Shown here piece after piece: positions 34,050 to 45,399 of a stretch of DNA of 64,000 nucleotides. The translations under genes were made by a program, and so were the position numbers. This DNA is from Aedes albopictus (lineage: Eukaryota; Arthropoda; Insecta; Diptera; Culicidae), in the NCBI RefSeq assembly GCF_035046485.1, contig NC_085136.1, forward strand, positions 154,326,870-154,390,869, read 5' to 3'. The notes below the pieces were generated by a model. The model was not told where the DNA came from. It saw only the letters and a list, made by a program, of their open reading frames with translations, and searched no databases. How positions within the stretch are numbered: the stretch's first letter is position 1; each line of letters starts with the position of its first letter.

Positions 34050-34503
34050 CAAGGATGGAAAATAGTGGAGATTAAAGCTGAGCACATTACAGCACAAACA
34101 CAAAGCAAACCTACTCGTGAACAACAGAAGCCTGAATATACTCGTACTTCTTCACTCGCGAGTTAACGAAGCTGGTATGCACTCGTCTTGATTCACGAAG
34201 CTGCTCTTAGCATTTCTTAGTTTAATGAAAAACACATTTACACGGCCGACAATTCTGCTTTCCAGGAACAATGAAGCACAAAACATTACTTTCTGATGCT
34301 TAAATACATGCTTTGCTATTGAAATCGCTCCACTAGTTCTTCGCGAATAAAATATCATGAGTGTTTTTGTTTTGGTTCAAACTCATGAAGCAAGCGAATG
34401 CGAATAAACTCTCACATGGCTTACTCTCGGAACCATGAGTACCTAAGGTTTTGTTGGATTTTCACTCGCGAGTTGCTTCACGATGCGGGCAATTCCATCC
34501 CTG
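34050..34503. mobile_element. hAT-like MITE
   Basis: A 454-bp insert in the G/T-rich minisatellite with ends CAAGGATGGAA and TTCCATCCCTG, close to the CAGGGATGG termini common in hAT elements. The flanks CTCAGAGG (34042-34049) and ATCAGAGG (34504-34511) form an 8-bp target duplication with one mismatch. The interior has repeated CACTCGCGAGTT phrases near both ends and no transposase. Confidence 0.82.
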
Positions 34504-35040
34504 ATCAGAGGCATTTAAAACGGTCTCAGGGAGTTCCGTGGGGCCTCAGGAGCGCATCAAAGGGCCCCAGGGGCGTTTCAAGGAGTCTCATGGGCGTTTA
34601 TGGCGGCCTCAGTGGATACCAGGAAATCTCAGGAGCATTTCAGAAGGTCACAGGGGGTTTCATGGAGTCACATGTGAGCTCAGGGCATCTAAGGATTTTC
34701 AGGGCCTTCTCATGTGGTTTTAGAAGGTTCCAGGGGGTTTCAGGACCGCTTCATGGATGTCTGGGGTGTTTCAGAACGTCTGAGAGGGTTCTAGGGGGCT
34801 CATGGATGCCTCAATGGGTCTTGAAATTGGGCGTTGAAAGAGGCTTTCAGGTAGCCTCAGCGACGCTCCTCAGTGTGTCCCATGGAAATTTCAGAGGGTT
34901 TCAAGGGGGCACTCGGAGATATCAGGGTCATTTCAAGGGATCCTAGAGAGTTTCAGCGGTTACCATGTGGTCTCAGGGTCGTCTCACGGGTTTCAGTGGG
35001 TTCCCGGGGGCTCCAAGGAGTATCAGTTTCAGGGGGTCGG

Positions 35041-35335
35041 ATAGAAAGTAATGAAATATCAGGGTGGATAAAAACATAAGCGAGCGTAAAGAAAAATTGA
35101 ACGGAATTTGAAATAACCAGAAGGCCATTGTTGATCAACACAATCACAACAACGATCTACTTGCCTAAAGTCCTGGTCCTGACGGCTCAGAAACAGTAGT
35201 TAGATAAATACTACTTCCCCTAACCCCTATACAGCAAAACGATCGTGGTCGCGATCTGTTAAATATTGTTCGGCTATATTTTCAGCTCTAACGATCGGTG
35301 GCACTTTCTCAACAGTTCCTTCAAGATTCCGATAA
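35041..35335. other. Unassigned sequence
   Basis: No frame or terminal repeat recognised. Contains CGATCGTGGTCGCGATCTG near 35242. Confidence 0.3.
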
Positions 35336-35645
35336 TCTATATCTATATATATATATAAATGAGTTTGAAGTTCCTTTGAGGCAACAAAACTCAAGAACGG
35401 ATGAACCGATGAGCATGACTCTTGCACGGTTCGGTTCGTGTTGGTGGTGGCTGTGTTTATATGTACAAAAACTTATGAATATCAACTAGAAAAATAACAA
35501 AATTGATAAAGAACTGATTTTCCATGAGCTGCGAAGGAAATCAACACGACCGAAATGAAATCAATCTAGAGTGCGGTGCTATTTTGAGCTCAACAGTTGT
35601 CAAACCACCACAACCGGGCAAGACAAAGTTTGCCGGGACAGCTAG
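35336..35645 (+). mobile_element. Complete non-autonomous Helitron (310 bp)
   Basis: Begins TCTATATCTATATATATATA and ends TTTGCCGGGACAGCTAG, with the expected TC start and CTAG end. The host bases A (35335) and T (35646) agree with insertion between A and T without target duplication. A short stem near the 3' end (GGCAA/TTGCC around 35618-35635) suits the Helitron terminal hairpin. No Rep-helicase, so mobilised in trans. Confidence 0.85.
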
Positions 35646-36804
35646 TAATTTATAAAATTTAATGCGATACCTTACAATTGTATTCGATTTTTCGTTTCCA
35701 TATAATGTTACACGCTGTTTTACGACTCTTAACGGTTTTTTTCTGGATGTGCACTATTTTGTACGATTTTTAACGAATATACATACATAATCGCAATATA
35801 TACAACAGCCATTCCATAGAAAAACAAAGTAGTGCAACTCCGATCATCGTGAAGCTTGGTTTGTTTGTAGTTCATCAACAATAATTAGACCCGTATTTTT
35901 TTATTTCGTCATTAGGATGACCAATTTTCAGATAGGGTGGTCCTGAAAATCAAGGTTTATAAAAACTAAAAAAAAAAAACAAAAAAAAACCATAACTTTT
36001 AAACCAGTCAATCTATTTTAAACTTTTTTTTTGTTTGAAAGCTATTGAATTCTAGTTTCTAGGAAAAATACGTTGAATGGGATAAATTGACGCAAAAAAT
36101 TTGCAAATATATTAGTTTTTTAATGTTTTCAAGGCCTCGAGACCAAAGAGGTACGATAGTTTTATATTTTGATCAGAAATTTAAAAAATTTGGCATAACA
36201 TATAAAAAAATCAGAGATGTATGTTTTTTTTTAGTTTTTGTTATACGATTATTTGCAGTTATAAATAAATGATGCTTTACAGCATTGTACTATACTAAAC
36301 GATTTTACGGCTATCTACTATTCTATATGATTCTATGTGATTTATATGATTTTAAACAATTTTGTGTTATTTCAAACTGTTTTGATAATTGGCAACGCAG
36401 TCTTTATCAATTATAACACGTGTTTTATTATAGAAGCAGTCATTTTTGCGCAGGTATGGCGTCTTCTTCAGGGGAACCTGCAATTATGATTATAGGTTTC
36501 AATAAATTTCTGATCTCCAGTAACATTTTGATGACAAATTAGTTTTGTAGAGGTTTTGAAAACCGGCATAAAATTCCTTTTATTTTGCTTTTGTTATGTT
36601 TTTTAAGAATCTCTTTTAGTCCATTTGACTAAAAAATCTTACTTGAGATGAACTGGTAATTCGAATTTCAATGAATCACTATGTCCAATTTTTTCCGATG
36701 ATTGGAAGCCATACAAACCAGAATTAGCGACATTTTTGCTTTCTTGAATGTTGGAAGTGGTTGCTGTGTACTACTGTATCCTGACTACTTCCAACGCCGT
36801 GTTT
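35646..36804. other. AT-rich noncoding region
   Basis: Repeated phrases CGATTTTTAACGA, ACGATTCTAT and TATATGATTTTAAACAA suggest degenerate low-complexity repeats. No credible gene; the 61-codon frame at 36087 is low-complexity. Confidence 0.4.
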
Positions 36805-36816
36805 AACGTATATTTA

Positions 36817-36860
36817 TTTGATTGATTTGTCTTTAAGAGACTTTCAGCCCTTGGCTGCCA
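36817..36860 (-). mobile_element. 44-bp LINE 3'-end insertion
   Basis: Minus-strand insertion of the same family as 33894-33952 (CAGCCAAGGGCTGAAAG and AAAGACAAATCAATCAA). The flanks are a perfect 12-bp duplication AACGTATATTTA (36805-36816 and 36861-36872). Confidence 0.85.
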
Positions 36861-37083
36861 AACGTATATTTAAGAAAAGTATCGGAAATAAAAGAAACAA
36901 ACGTTACAGTATCGGTTTTGTGCTGTAGCCATAACAAAATTGACAAGTTATACTGAAATTTCATCTTATATAAGTTATCGGTACATTATGTTAGTAAGAG
37001 ATGAGGCCAAAATTAAAATTCTAAGATTAGAATGAGGTCACCTTCACTTAGTATTATGAAATATTTGCGTGGTCTAAAAGCAA

Positions 37084-37822
37084 AACACTTTTCTGATTAT
37101 TAGGATGCGTACCAACGTTCTCGTTTCGTTGGTGTCAGAGGGTAACGGATGAGAAGAATGTCGCCAGAAGCCGGATGCTGGTGGCTGGGACCCGGCAGAG
37201 CAGGGAGCGATATAGGGAAGCGAGAGCAGCCGAAAAACGAATGCACAGCAGAAAGAAAAAATACCATGAGGAAAATGTGACTGATCAGGCGCTGGAAAGT
37301 ATGGAGCAGAATAATATGCGGAGGTTTAACGAAACTGTCAATGGCGTGCGGAGAAAAACAGCGCCTTCTCCCGTCATGTGCAACGACCGTGCAGAAAACT
37401 TGATGACAGACAAAACAATGGTGACTGCCAGGTGGAGAGAGCACTTCGAGGAGTTGTTGGACGGTGGGAATGGAATGGAATGGAGCGACAGACAGAATTC
37501 GAGTTGACGACGACGGACGAGCTGTGGAACCTCCAACGCTAGACGAGGTCAAGACAGTCATTAGAGGGCTGAAGAACAATAAGGCTGCTGGGATGGTCGA
37601 ACTCCCGGTCGATCTTCTCAAGCACGGTAGTGAGCAGCTGTATCAACTCTTACACCGTATTATATTGAATACATGGGAAGAGGAAGAACTGCGTGCTAGT
37701 TGGTTGGATGGTCTCATTTGCCCTCTATACAAAAAAGGGCGTCGACTGGAGTGCGCGAATTGAAGAGGAATAACACTTCTTAATTCAGCGTACGAAATTT
37801 TGTCGGAATTCTGTTTAACAGA
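37084..37822 (+). pseudogene. RTE-type reverse transcriptase fragment, broken
   Basis: Linker and N-terminal RT segment of a non-LTR element, with phrases RWREHFEELL and LDEVKTVIRGLKNNKAAGM (near 37520-37600), then LICPLYKKGRRLECAN and RGITLLNSAYEIL. These are typical of RTE/JAM-like mosquito LINEs. It is disabled by a frame change in a GGAATGGAATGG run near 37468, a TGA stop at 37760 and another frame change near 37805. The endonuclease upstream and catalytic FADD region downstream are absent. It joins directly to the CCCCGAA repeat. Confidence 0.85.
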
Positions 37823-37825
37823 TTC

Positions 37826-37978
37826 TACCCCATTACCCCGAATGCCATTACTCCGAATAGGCCATTACCCCGAAAGCCATTACCCCGAATGGGTCATTAC
37901 CCCGAACGCCACTACCCCGAAAGCCATTACTCCGAATAGGCCATTACCCCGAAAGCCATTACTCCGAATGCATATTTT
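37826..37978. repeat. CCATTACCCCGAA minisatellite
   Basis: About nine units of 15-19 bp with consensus CCATTACCCCGAAAG or CCATTACTCCGAATAGG. Two unit types alternate, giving a loose dimer. Confidence 0.92.
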
Positions 37979-38570
37979 AAAATGGGTTATTCTGATAATG
38001 GATTCGCTGGTTGAGTCACGACTGCGCCCCGATTAGTAAACCGTGTTCGTTCGTTGGGGCAACTGACAACTGATATCAATGCTCAAGACACAGTGACAAG
38101 AAATACGTCACGAAACTCTTACATACTTGCATAAACGTTTTGTATGTAGGAGCTGCGATGCGATGGTAAAGGATATAGGTAAACGGGGGGCTTCCTTTTA
38201 CCACTTTCTCAGTTTCTTTTTTCGCACTTTCAATAAAATTGTGAAATAAAGTGAACGTTAGGAAAATGTGGCTCAACACCCTATGATTATTACACTGTGT
38301 TTCGCAAACCCACTGAGTAGACGGCGGTAGTGAGCAAATGTCAAACAGGAGCAAAAACGACGCAAGCGCCATGAACGACAGATTTGCGAGCCACAAAATA
38401 TTTGAATAGTCCGTTGAAAAAGGAAACGATGGAAAGTGAGTAGAGCGAGACGTCTGTTTGTCTGTGGAGCAGCCATTGTTGAAAGAAGGAAAAATTCAAT
38501 ATTAATACATACTGACAGTTTTAATACCAGAAAATACATTTTTAAAAAAGAGCTTTCAAACAAAATAGAG
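37979..38570. other. Unassigned region with one MITE-like end
   Basis: No convincing gene; frames of 96 and 106 codons on the minus strand show no known domain. The phrase CGTCTGTTTGTCTGTGG near 38448 matches the right end of the hAT-like element at 52998-53256, so part of this stretch is probably a related MITE copy whose left end was not found. Confidence 0.35.
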
Positions 38571-39580
38571 GAATAACACGTGTTAGATCTGATCTTGTAT
38601 GAGATAAAGCTTTCAGGGTCCTTATCTTTAGGCTAAAAAATAAGACCGATTGAAAAATTGGCCTCAAAAGAACAGCGTTTTGCTAGAAGAAGGCAACATC
38701 TCTAAAAGAGGAATAGACGGTTTGGTAATCAAACAACTCTGTAACAGTGTAACTTAAAAAAAAATAATATCACCTTTTTGAAAAGAGAAAAATGTAGTTA
38801 ATACATTGACCGCCAATAAGGTCTGCAAGGGCATAACTAAAAAGAACAGCCTATAAATAGAAGAAGGGCAAATCTCCTATGGGACCATTCGTAAACCACA
38901 TGGCTACCAAACAACTCTATAATAAGCCCTCTATAATAAGCCGAAAACAGCCCATTTTTCAAAGAAAGAAAATCACCAGATGGAATTAATAGATTTGTCG
39001 CCAATAAACCCGGTAACGATGTAGCTAGAAAGAACAGCCTATAAATTGAAGAAGGGCAAATCACATTTAGAGTTGGCAGTTCAATTTCCAGTATACTATA
39101 TAGGTGTACCTAGAAAAATAGCTTCTGATAAAAAGATGTAGTTAAGTCGCCAATCAAAAAAAAAAAAAACAATTAGTACAACGATGGCTCTACTTTGGTA
39201 AGTGAACTGAACTGAAAATCAGAATTCCAGTCAATTTATAAGTGCCGCAACCGAAAAAATATTGAGAAAACAATTTTAGGGCTTGATGTTCTGGAAACTG
39301 ATCATCAACTGTTATGAGTAATAAGTTAATATGTCAACTGGATCGCTGCAGACAAGTATCGCCACGAACATTGAACGGAGTGGCTATGGATCAGTCGAAT
39401 AGCAGGCCTCGGAAGAACAGTTTATTCTCAAAAGAAAGAAACATAGCAGATCAAATTGTCATTTCGGCCACCAATTAATTCGGAACAATTTAACTTGTAA
39501 GAACAGCCTATTATTCAAAGAAGAACAAATTCCCTATGGAGTTATAAATTCGTCTGCAAAAAAAAACTATATAATATTCT
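38571..39580. repeat. Diverged tandem repeat (GAACAGCCT-AAAGAAGG), left part
   Basis: Recurrent phrases AAGAACAGCCTATAAAT-GAAGAAGGGCAAATC occur near 38851, 39033, 39417 and 39501, separated by roughly 85-185 bp, with GCCAATAA between them. The series continues at 58545 after the LTR element, so the retrotransposon landed inside it. Confidence 0.7.
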
Positions 39581-39776
39581 TGTTATGACCGGTACCTGCG
39601 ATAGAGACCGGCCAGACATGCACGCGATACGGGTTAACACAATAGACGGGTGTGTGATATGACCGAGTAAAGAAACGGTACGCGCGCGTTCGCAGTCAGT
39701 TATAAACTGATTTTATTATACTTTTTGATATGGCTGAGCCAGCAGCCAACATAGAACGTTAGGGTAGGTCACCACA
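39581..39776 (-). repeat. 3' LTR of Gypsy-type element
   Basis: 196 bp, TG...CA ended. Differs from the other LTR near 39618 (CGCGATAC against CGCTATAC) and near 39766 (GGTAGGTC against GGTGGGTC). Contains the GC-rich ACGGTACGCGCGCGTTCGCA motif. Confidence 0.95.
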
Positions 39777-39791
39777 GTTCTCCCCCTTTTA
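39777..39791 (-). other. Polypurine tract
   Basis: Minus-strand TAAAAGGGGGAGAAC lies directly against the 3' LTR, the expected primer site for plus-strand DNA synthesis. Confidence 0.85.
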
Positions 39792-39945
39792 GAGTGAGAA
39801 TACACTAAACAGAAAACATAACAAAAACTTTCAGGAACAACGTAGAATCTCGAACACAGCAAAACAGTACTGTTGTAGACAACACAATCTCGGTAAACTA
39901 GACACCGAAGATAAACATCAAATAAACAAACTCACTGATTCGAAA

Positions 39946-41154
39946 TCAGTAGTAATAAAACTCCTCGTCTCTTCTGAAACGCTTGACTCGCCTCGAACGG
40001 CGTAAACTTCCTTTATGACGATCCGAGCTCGATGATATTCTCGATGACGGTCCTTCCATCGGGTCAACCTGGTCAGCTTGTTGAAATCCCCTGTCAGGAA
40101 CTCCACGCACCAACTCTTCATCCAACATCGCTCTTGGTGCAGCTTCTACTGGACTCCGATCTAATACACCTCCGGAACCATCTCGACTGTCATTAAACTG
40201 GTAATCACGATTATTCCTAAACACAAAAGAATCTGCTGGGAAACCGTAAAAGTCTTCAGCATCGTCAGAATCACTCTCTACGTCGTCCTCTCTAGTACGT
40301 TTTCTGGTGTGACCATTCTCCTTACCCCTCGAAAAAGTTACATACCGTCGACTCTTGTCTTTTCCAGCCTGCTTCAACTGATTACGGTGTGCCAGATACA
40401 CACGACCTCCTACTGAAACTTGGTAGGTATGTAGGGAAACACACTTCAGGAATTTGGCTTCAAGCCATCGTCTGATGTCAGTTGTTCTAAAATTTTTGTA
40501 ATAAACGATGTCTCCTGGGCACAACTTATCTGTCCAGTCAGGCTTACGGTAATCTTTGGTAACTAGCTTAGGATTTTCCACACTTACAGGTTTCGTCACA
40601 AGGTTCTTAAAACTATTCCTTGGATGGATCAAGTCCAACAGCGTCTTAGGTTTAAAACTAAACAACCTTTCAGAAGGAAACTTGCTGTCTTCTTCCAAAC
40701 ACGAATTCCGGTAACCAAACAGAAAGTACGAAACTAAGTCCTCGGTACTAGCACTGCTCAACTCTGGATCCAACAAAAACTTCTTCAAACTCTCCTTGAC
40801 AACTCGCACCATGCGCTCAGCTTGACCGTTGCTTGATGGATTATACGGTGGACTCTTCATGACTTTCACTCCATGTCTCTCCATAAAATCCGTAAACTCC
40901 TTCGAATTGAACGGTGGTCCGCCATCAGTAACGACTACATCCGGTAACCCAAACCTAGCGAAAACACTCATGAACGTCGAGTTGACTTTCCTGACATCTG
41001 CTCCATACTTCATGTATTCTACTTCCAGCCATTTGGAAAAACTGTCTACAATGACCAGGAAAACCTTCTTGTCGAAGTAGAAGAAATCGGCGTGAATGCG
41101 TGAAAACGGTTTTGTAGTAGGGATCCAAGGTGAATGAGGAACTTGCTTTGTTAC
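39946..41154 (-). pseudogene. Integrase core and C-terminal part of Gypsy pol (detached)
   Basis: Catalytic part of the integrase that joins retroelement DNA to the chromosome. In the open frame that starts at 41235 the triad is D50 (RIHADFF), D104 (VVTDGGPPF) and E140 (SSNGQAERMV), giving the canonical D,D35E spacing. After the core come WTDKLCPGDIVYYKN and a beta-rich domain, then a basic tail ending RFRRDEEFYYY. The first 26 codons or so of the open frame belong to the inserted long-TIR element; pol proper starts at 41154. It lies 13.2 kb from the rest of pol. The intact core and frame show the break is young. Confidence 0.92.
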
Positions 41155-41158
41155 TGCA
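41155..41158. repeat. TGCA target duplication, left
   Basis: Matches 54381-54384. One copy would suffice to make the pol frame continuous, since the distance between the flanking frames less 13,226 is divisible by three. Confidence 0.85.
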
Positions 41159-42036
41159 GAGCGATTCCAAGCAACAGCATCAAAATTAAGGAAAATTTTT
41201 AATTCATGATTTTCTATTGAACTGAAACTTTGCACAGTTTTTCAGTTCCATCTAAATCGCCATTTTTCGATATCAAATTTTTATTTAGAGCCACGACTAA
41301 CTTTTCAAAAGGGTGTATGTGAAAATGGTTCAAAAATATTCAAAAATATGCACAGCAAAAACAGATTGTTCGATTGTTATGAATTTTTCAGCAAAGTTAG
41401 ATAGCTAAATGGTGATTTCTAAGAAAATATACACTGTGAAAAAAAAATCTATTTTATCATTGAAAAACATCATTTTTGTCACAAAAACTCAAATATCTCA
41501 AAACCCTATCTTTTTACCAACTTGAATTTTTTAGGGAAAACGGTCCATTGTATTAGCAATCTACCATAAAAATTTGGTGATGGTAAACTAATAAACAAAA
41601 AAGTTATAACATTTCAAAAATTTCACAATTTTTACATTTAGTAAAAAAAATTTTTCTGAGTAAATTATTTCGGCCGGGAATCGCGATTTGATGCTGATTT
41701 TATTGTTCAGCAAAGTTAGATAACTAAATGGCGATAACTAAGAAAATATACACTGTGAAAAAAATCTTTTTAACATTAAAAAATATCATTTTTGTCACAA
41801 AAACTCAAATATCTCAAACCCTATCTTTTTACCAACGTAATTTTTTAGAGAAAACGGTCCATTGTATTAGCAATCTACCATGAAAATAAACAAAAAAGTT
41901 ATGACAATTCAAACATTTCACAATTTTCACATTTAGTAATAATTTTTTTTAGTGTAAATTATTTCGGCCGGAAATTGAAGTTTGATGCTGATTTTATTGT
42001 TAATGGCCTTGGCGTGAGTAAAACAAGTTGTTTTTA
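41159..42036 (+). repeat. Left long TIR, with internal duplication
   Basis: Inverted copy of 53806-54380, with landmarks CTGAAACTTTGCACAG, GTTAGATAGCTAAATGGTGA, CAAATATCTCAAAACCCTAT and GATGCTGATTTTATTGTT. About 300 bp (41405-41703) are repeated in tandem at 41704-42000, making this TIR longer than its partner. Confidence 0.85.
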
Positions 42037-44079
42037 TTATATATTATATATACATATAATATACTATTTACAGTAATGTTCCGATTTTATCACGCCCTCC
42101 GCGCATTAGTCGTTTATTCATTAATTTGCTGTTACATTTGAGGACAACAGTTTTCCCTCTTCTTCAAGATGAATGTTGAAAGCGTGTTTTGCAACGTTAA
42201 AAATATTGAAATGGGTATAGATGTTGAAGAATATTACAGGGCATTTTTGAAAAGGGGCGTAATTAAATTGTTTAAACAGATGTCGCTGATGGCAATTTCT
42301 CAGTTGTTGTCGTTTTCGAACTTCCTGCGCCCTGCTTTACCGATGATATACAGATGGCTCGTTTGTCAAATTCTAGACGGCAGGACGTGCAATAGACTAT
42401 TCCCGTCTGACCTAACCCCCCTTTTTTATATTTTTCTTCAAAAGACAATTGCTTTTGATGACTATTACCGCTTTCAGATTTTTTTTATATGCATTCCTGA
42501 TTTTCATACAAATTTTCAAAAACTGGGAAATTCACCACATTTTGAAATAAAAATCACCATGCGAAGTAATTTTTAGCTGTTTTTGGCAACCCTGAAAAGG
42601 TGAACTTTTTTTTTCACCTCAGAAAATAAGCAACGTCTGGGACCCCTTTTTTTGTTGACATTTAGAAATGTCAGTGCAGTTTGGTTCAATCGATTTGATG
42701 TTTCAGGATTTCATCAGGATCATGGTAATTTTCACCGTGATCAGGAGTAACAGCAACGGAACTTGAGCCGGCCGGCTGCTTAAACGGGTGTTCAGTGTGC
42801 CATCTCCGTGATACTGGTGGACTTACACTAACCGGGCAGAAATCGCCGGTTGATGTGGATTTGGTGGTCGTGGACAAGGCGAAAGACTGCTACGCGCTTC
42901 GCCTATACAGATGTACGGCTACCTCCAGCGCGAACCATAACAAGTTACTGGTAGTTGCTGTCACGGTCAATGACCCCGGGTCGAACTCTAGAGGATGCTT
43001 CCATCGACGTTCCTTCGCAGTCCGTGCATCTTGAAGACGGAAATAATCGAACGGAGGAGGAATACCTATTTTGTGACGGAAAATTCGCAGAATAATGGTG
43101 TGATAGTGGTACGGAAAGAATCCGTTAATGATTTTACGGGAGCAGGAGGAGGAGAGTTAGCGATGTACGAACGGAGCTGTGTAGCTGGAGAAGGATGAGA
43201 GTATTGATTTTTAACGTAGAAAGTTTGTCATCTTGTAAAAGATATATCAACCCCTGAGACTCAGATCAAACCTAGTTAAGTTGCATGAAACGTCTTTTTA
43301 AAGTTTCTTCATGTTTTGATGCAATGAAGTTGCTCACCAAATTCATCAGAAATTTCTTCCAGGGGTTTGCTTTTTTTGTTTGTAGGAAATTTACTTGGAA
43401 TCGTGATTTTGAAAAATTATACATTTTATTCTTTCAAACTTTTGATTATCCGTAGGTTGTTTTAAAATAGCCTCTGAAGTATTAGTATGTTTTTTTGCAT
43501 TAACCCCTGCATCCCACAATAGTTTCACCTGATTTTTTTTTCATTCAGTAAGTTTGATCAAGAAATTGATTGTTATTGTAATTTTTATCAAAATAAATCA
43601 TAAACTTGTATCGACAAGCGACTTATCGTAATAAATTTTCAATTTGGACACTTTGGGATGTTTAACGCCAATGCCCTTTCTTTCTCGCCCCTTGCCGGCT
43701 GTACCATTCCGTTTGTCCCTACCGTTACCTTTTCACCTTTTCTCCTCACTTAATACCACCAACGAATGCCTTCCGTACTTAAACTGCAGCTCGTTTAGAA
43801 AAGCCCTAGCCATCCTGAAACCGTTGCTGTTACGTGATCGTGATGTACCAACCGCAGTTTAAATTTTAACTTGCCTACAAACTATATTTTAGGCCGGTAA
43901 CCTCAGCACGTATGGGTCCAGGATTGTTATGTACTGCTTCCGGGTCTGGGACAGCTTCAGTCCAAACTGAATCACAATCGTATGGATGTTCTTTGCTTAG
44001 GCCTTGGCGTAGCATCGCTCCAGTCAAACGGATAAATATCCATTAGGTACTGGGTGCTCTGTGTCTTGTCCGTTGTGTA
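42037..44079. other. Interior of long-TIR element with GC-richer islands
   Basis: AT-rich sequence with two GC-richer islands (42650-43200 and 43640-44070). Frames of 135 codons at 42169 and 79 codons at 42795 have no recognisable domain; the latter includes DLVVVDKAKDCYALRLY. TTTTAGGCCGGTAACC near 43887 has the form of a splice acceptor. The islands may be captured host-gene fragments. No function can be assigned. Confidence 0.35.
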
Positions 44080-44949
44080 CCGTCAAGGCACCATTCACCG
44101 TGGATCTAAGAGGATTCAGGGCAAATAAGGGCTGTCATTTGACACCAGTCTTATAAACATTGTTGGTGCCGCTTTTAATTGCCTTCATTATAGGTTAAAA
44201 TTAAAGCAATATCCACAGAAGTAGAAATTTTTTCACAAAATTTGGTGATATAGTACAATTAGTAAAGGGTAGTAGGGTCGCCTAATTCCGTGGTAGGTCA
44301 CCATCCACCGTGGTAGTAGGGACCCATTCACCGTGTATGAGAAATTTTATTCTACTTTGTTTAAACATGATCAAAACAACCCAGCCAAGGGAATTTTCTT
44401 CGTTTAAATTCATTTCAAGTAATAACTTGCAAGATTTTATTACAAAAACGAATGTTCAAATTTTCGATTTTTTTTCTAGATATATGGGACAATATGGGGC
44501 ACGGTGAATGGAGACCATTGATTTTTAGGGTACCCATTTACCGTGCCTTTTTGTTTTAATTAAAAAGTACGAGTAATCGTACTTTCTTGTTGAACTTATT
44601 TCGGTAATGCAAAATACATACCTGATAAGTGAATTTAATTGCTTCTTAGTGGAATAAAAACGTTACTACATTTAGTTTATCGCTTAAATCACCTTAGCGC
44701 AGTTTTCGTTTTTTCACTACGAATGCAGTGAACGAGCAGAAACCCGCTTCATGTAAACACACTTTAGTGTCAAAATGATACTTATAAATGTTTCTAATGA
44801 GCGTTTTGACATGGTAACAATACATTAGTGTTGTATTGGTGAAATTGAAGGGAAATTGTCATATCATTCAATCATAATATGGAAATAATGAAAAAATATT
44901 CGAAGGCACACGGTGAATGGAGCCCCCACGGTGAATGGCGACTTGACGG
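44080..44949. mobile_element. 870-bp TA-flanked MITE with repeated CCATTCACCGTG motifs
   Basis: TIR of about 24 bp with two or three mismatches (CCGTCAAGGCACC at the left, complement of CCGTCAAGTCGCC at the right) flanked by TA (44078-44079, 44950-44951). The motif CCATTCACCGTG or its complement recurs near 44090, 44303, 44328, 44497, 44528, 44909 and 44929. The architecture is the same as 27999-29319 but the motif differs. No coding. Confidence 0.85.
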
Positions 44950-44965
44950 TAGTATATTCTTCCGT

Positions 44966-45060
44966 ATTTGGAGCGGATCTGGTATGATGGTTAAGATCCG
45001 TGACTATCACGCCGCGACTGGGATCGAATCCCACTCCCAACATACTGAGTGTGAAATTAG
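44966..45060 (+). mobile_element. Feilai-like SINE head fragment
   Basis: GGAGCGGATCTGGTATGATGG followed by ATCACGCCGCGACTGGGATCG: the tRNA-like head of the SINE family at 3935-4216, with B box GGGATCGAATCCC. Only the first ~95 bp remain. Confidence 0.8.
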
Positions 45061-45088
45061 TAGTTTACGCAACAAGCTGCAAAATGAA

Positions 45089-45167
45089 GATTTTTACAGC
45101 ACGAGTCGTACATTTATCCAACGAGGCTTGCCGAGTTAGATAATTACGACGAGTGCTGTAAAAATCA
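45089..45167. repeat. Palindromic MITE-like hairpin
   Basis: GATTTTTACAGCACGAGTCG pairs with the complement in CGACGAGTGCTGTAAAAATC; the middle (ATTTATCCAACGAGGCTTGC) is unpaired. Common form of short interspersed palindromes in mosquitoes. Confidence 0.7.
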
Positions 45168-45399
45168 GGTTCTGCACCGAGCTGCGTACAACGTTTTCTT
45201 GCAATTTCATGAATTACCGCTTGAGGATAGTTTTTCACGAAACTTTTTCATCTAACTGCACACTGATGTTCATAGCCATGTTTAACCATTTGAAGCCGGA
45301 ATTTTTCCAAGCGTTATTGTACAGTGTTTTCGACGTATTTCAGTAGTTTGGCTCTCAACAGCATAAAAAGGGTAGAATATGATGCAGAATATTTTTTTC

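Larger units (their letters stand above)
33560..35040. repeat. G/T-rich minisatellite (GGGGTTTCAGGGGC-like)
   Basis: Degenerate repeat of about 27-30 bp alternating GGTCTCAGGGGC and GTTTCAGGGGGTTTC-like phrases. Two insertions interrupt it: a 59-bp LINE tail and a 454-bp hAT-like MITE. The 182-codon frame at 34398 and its neighbours are products of this repeat. Confidence 0.85.

Noticed and set aside
34398..34946. 182-codon Gly/Arg/Ser-rich frame
   Set aside because: Crosses the hAT-like MITE boundary and consists of the G/T-rich minisatellite.
37464..37763. Independent small gene at 37464
   Set aside because: It is the second frame of the broken RTE reverse transcriptase.
42169..42576. 135-codon frame as a gene of the long-TIR element
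   Set aside because: No recognisable domain, AT-rich composition, lies just inside the TIR; insufficient support.
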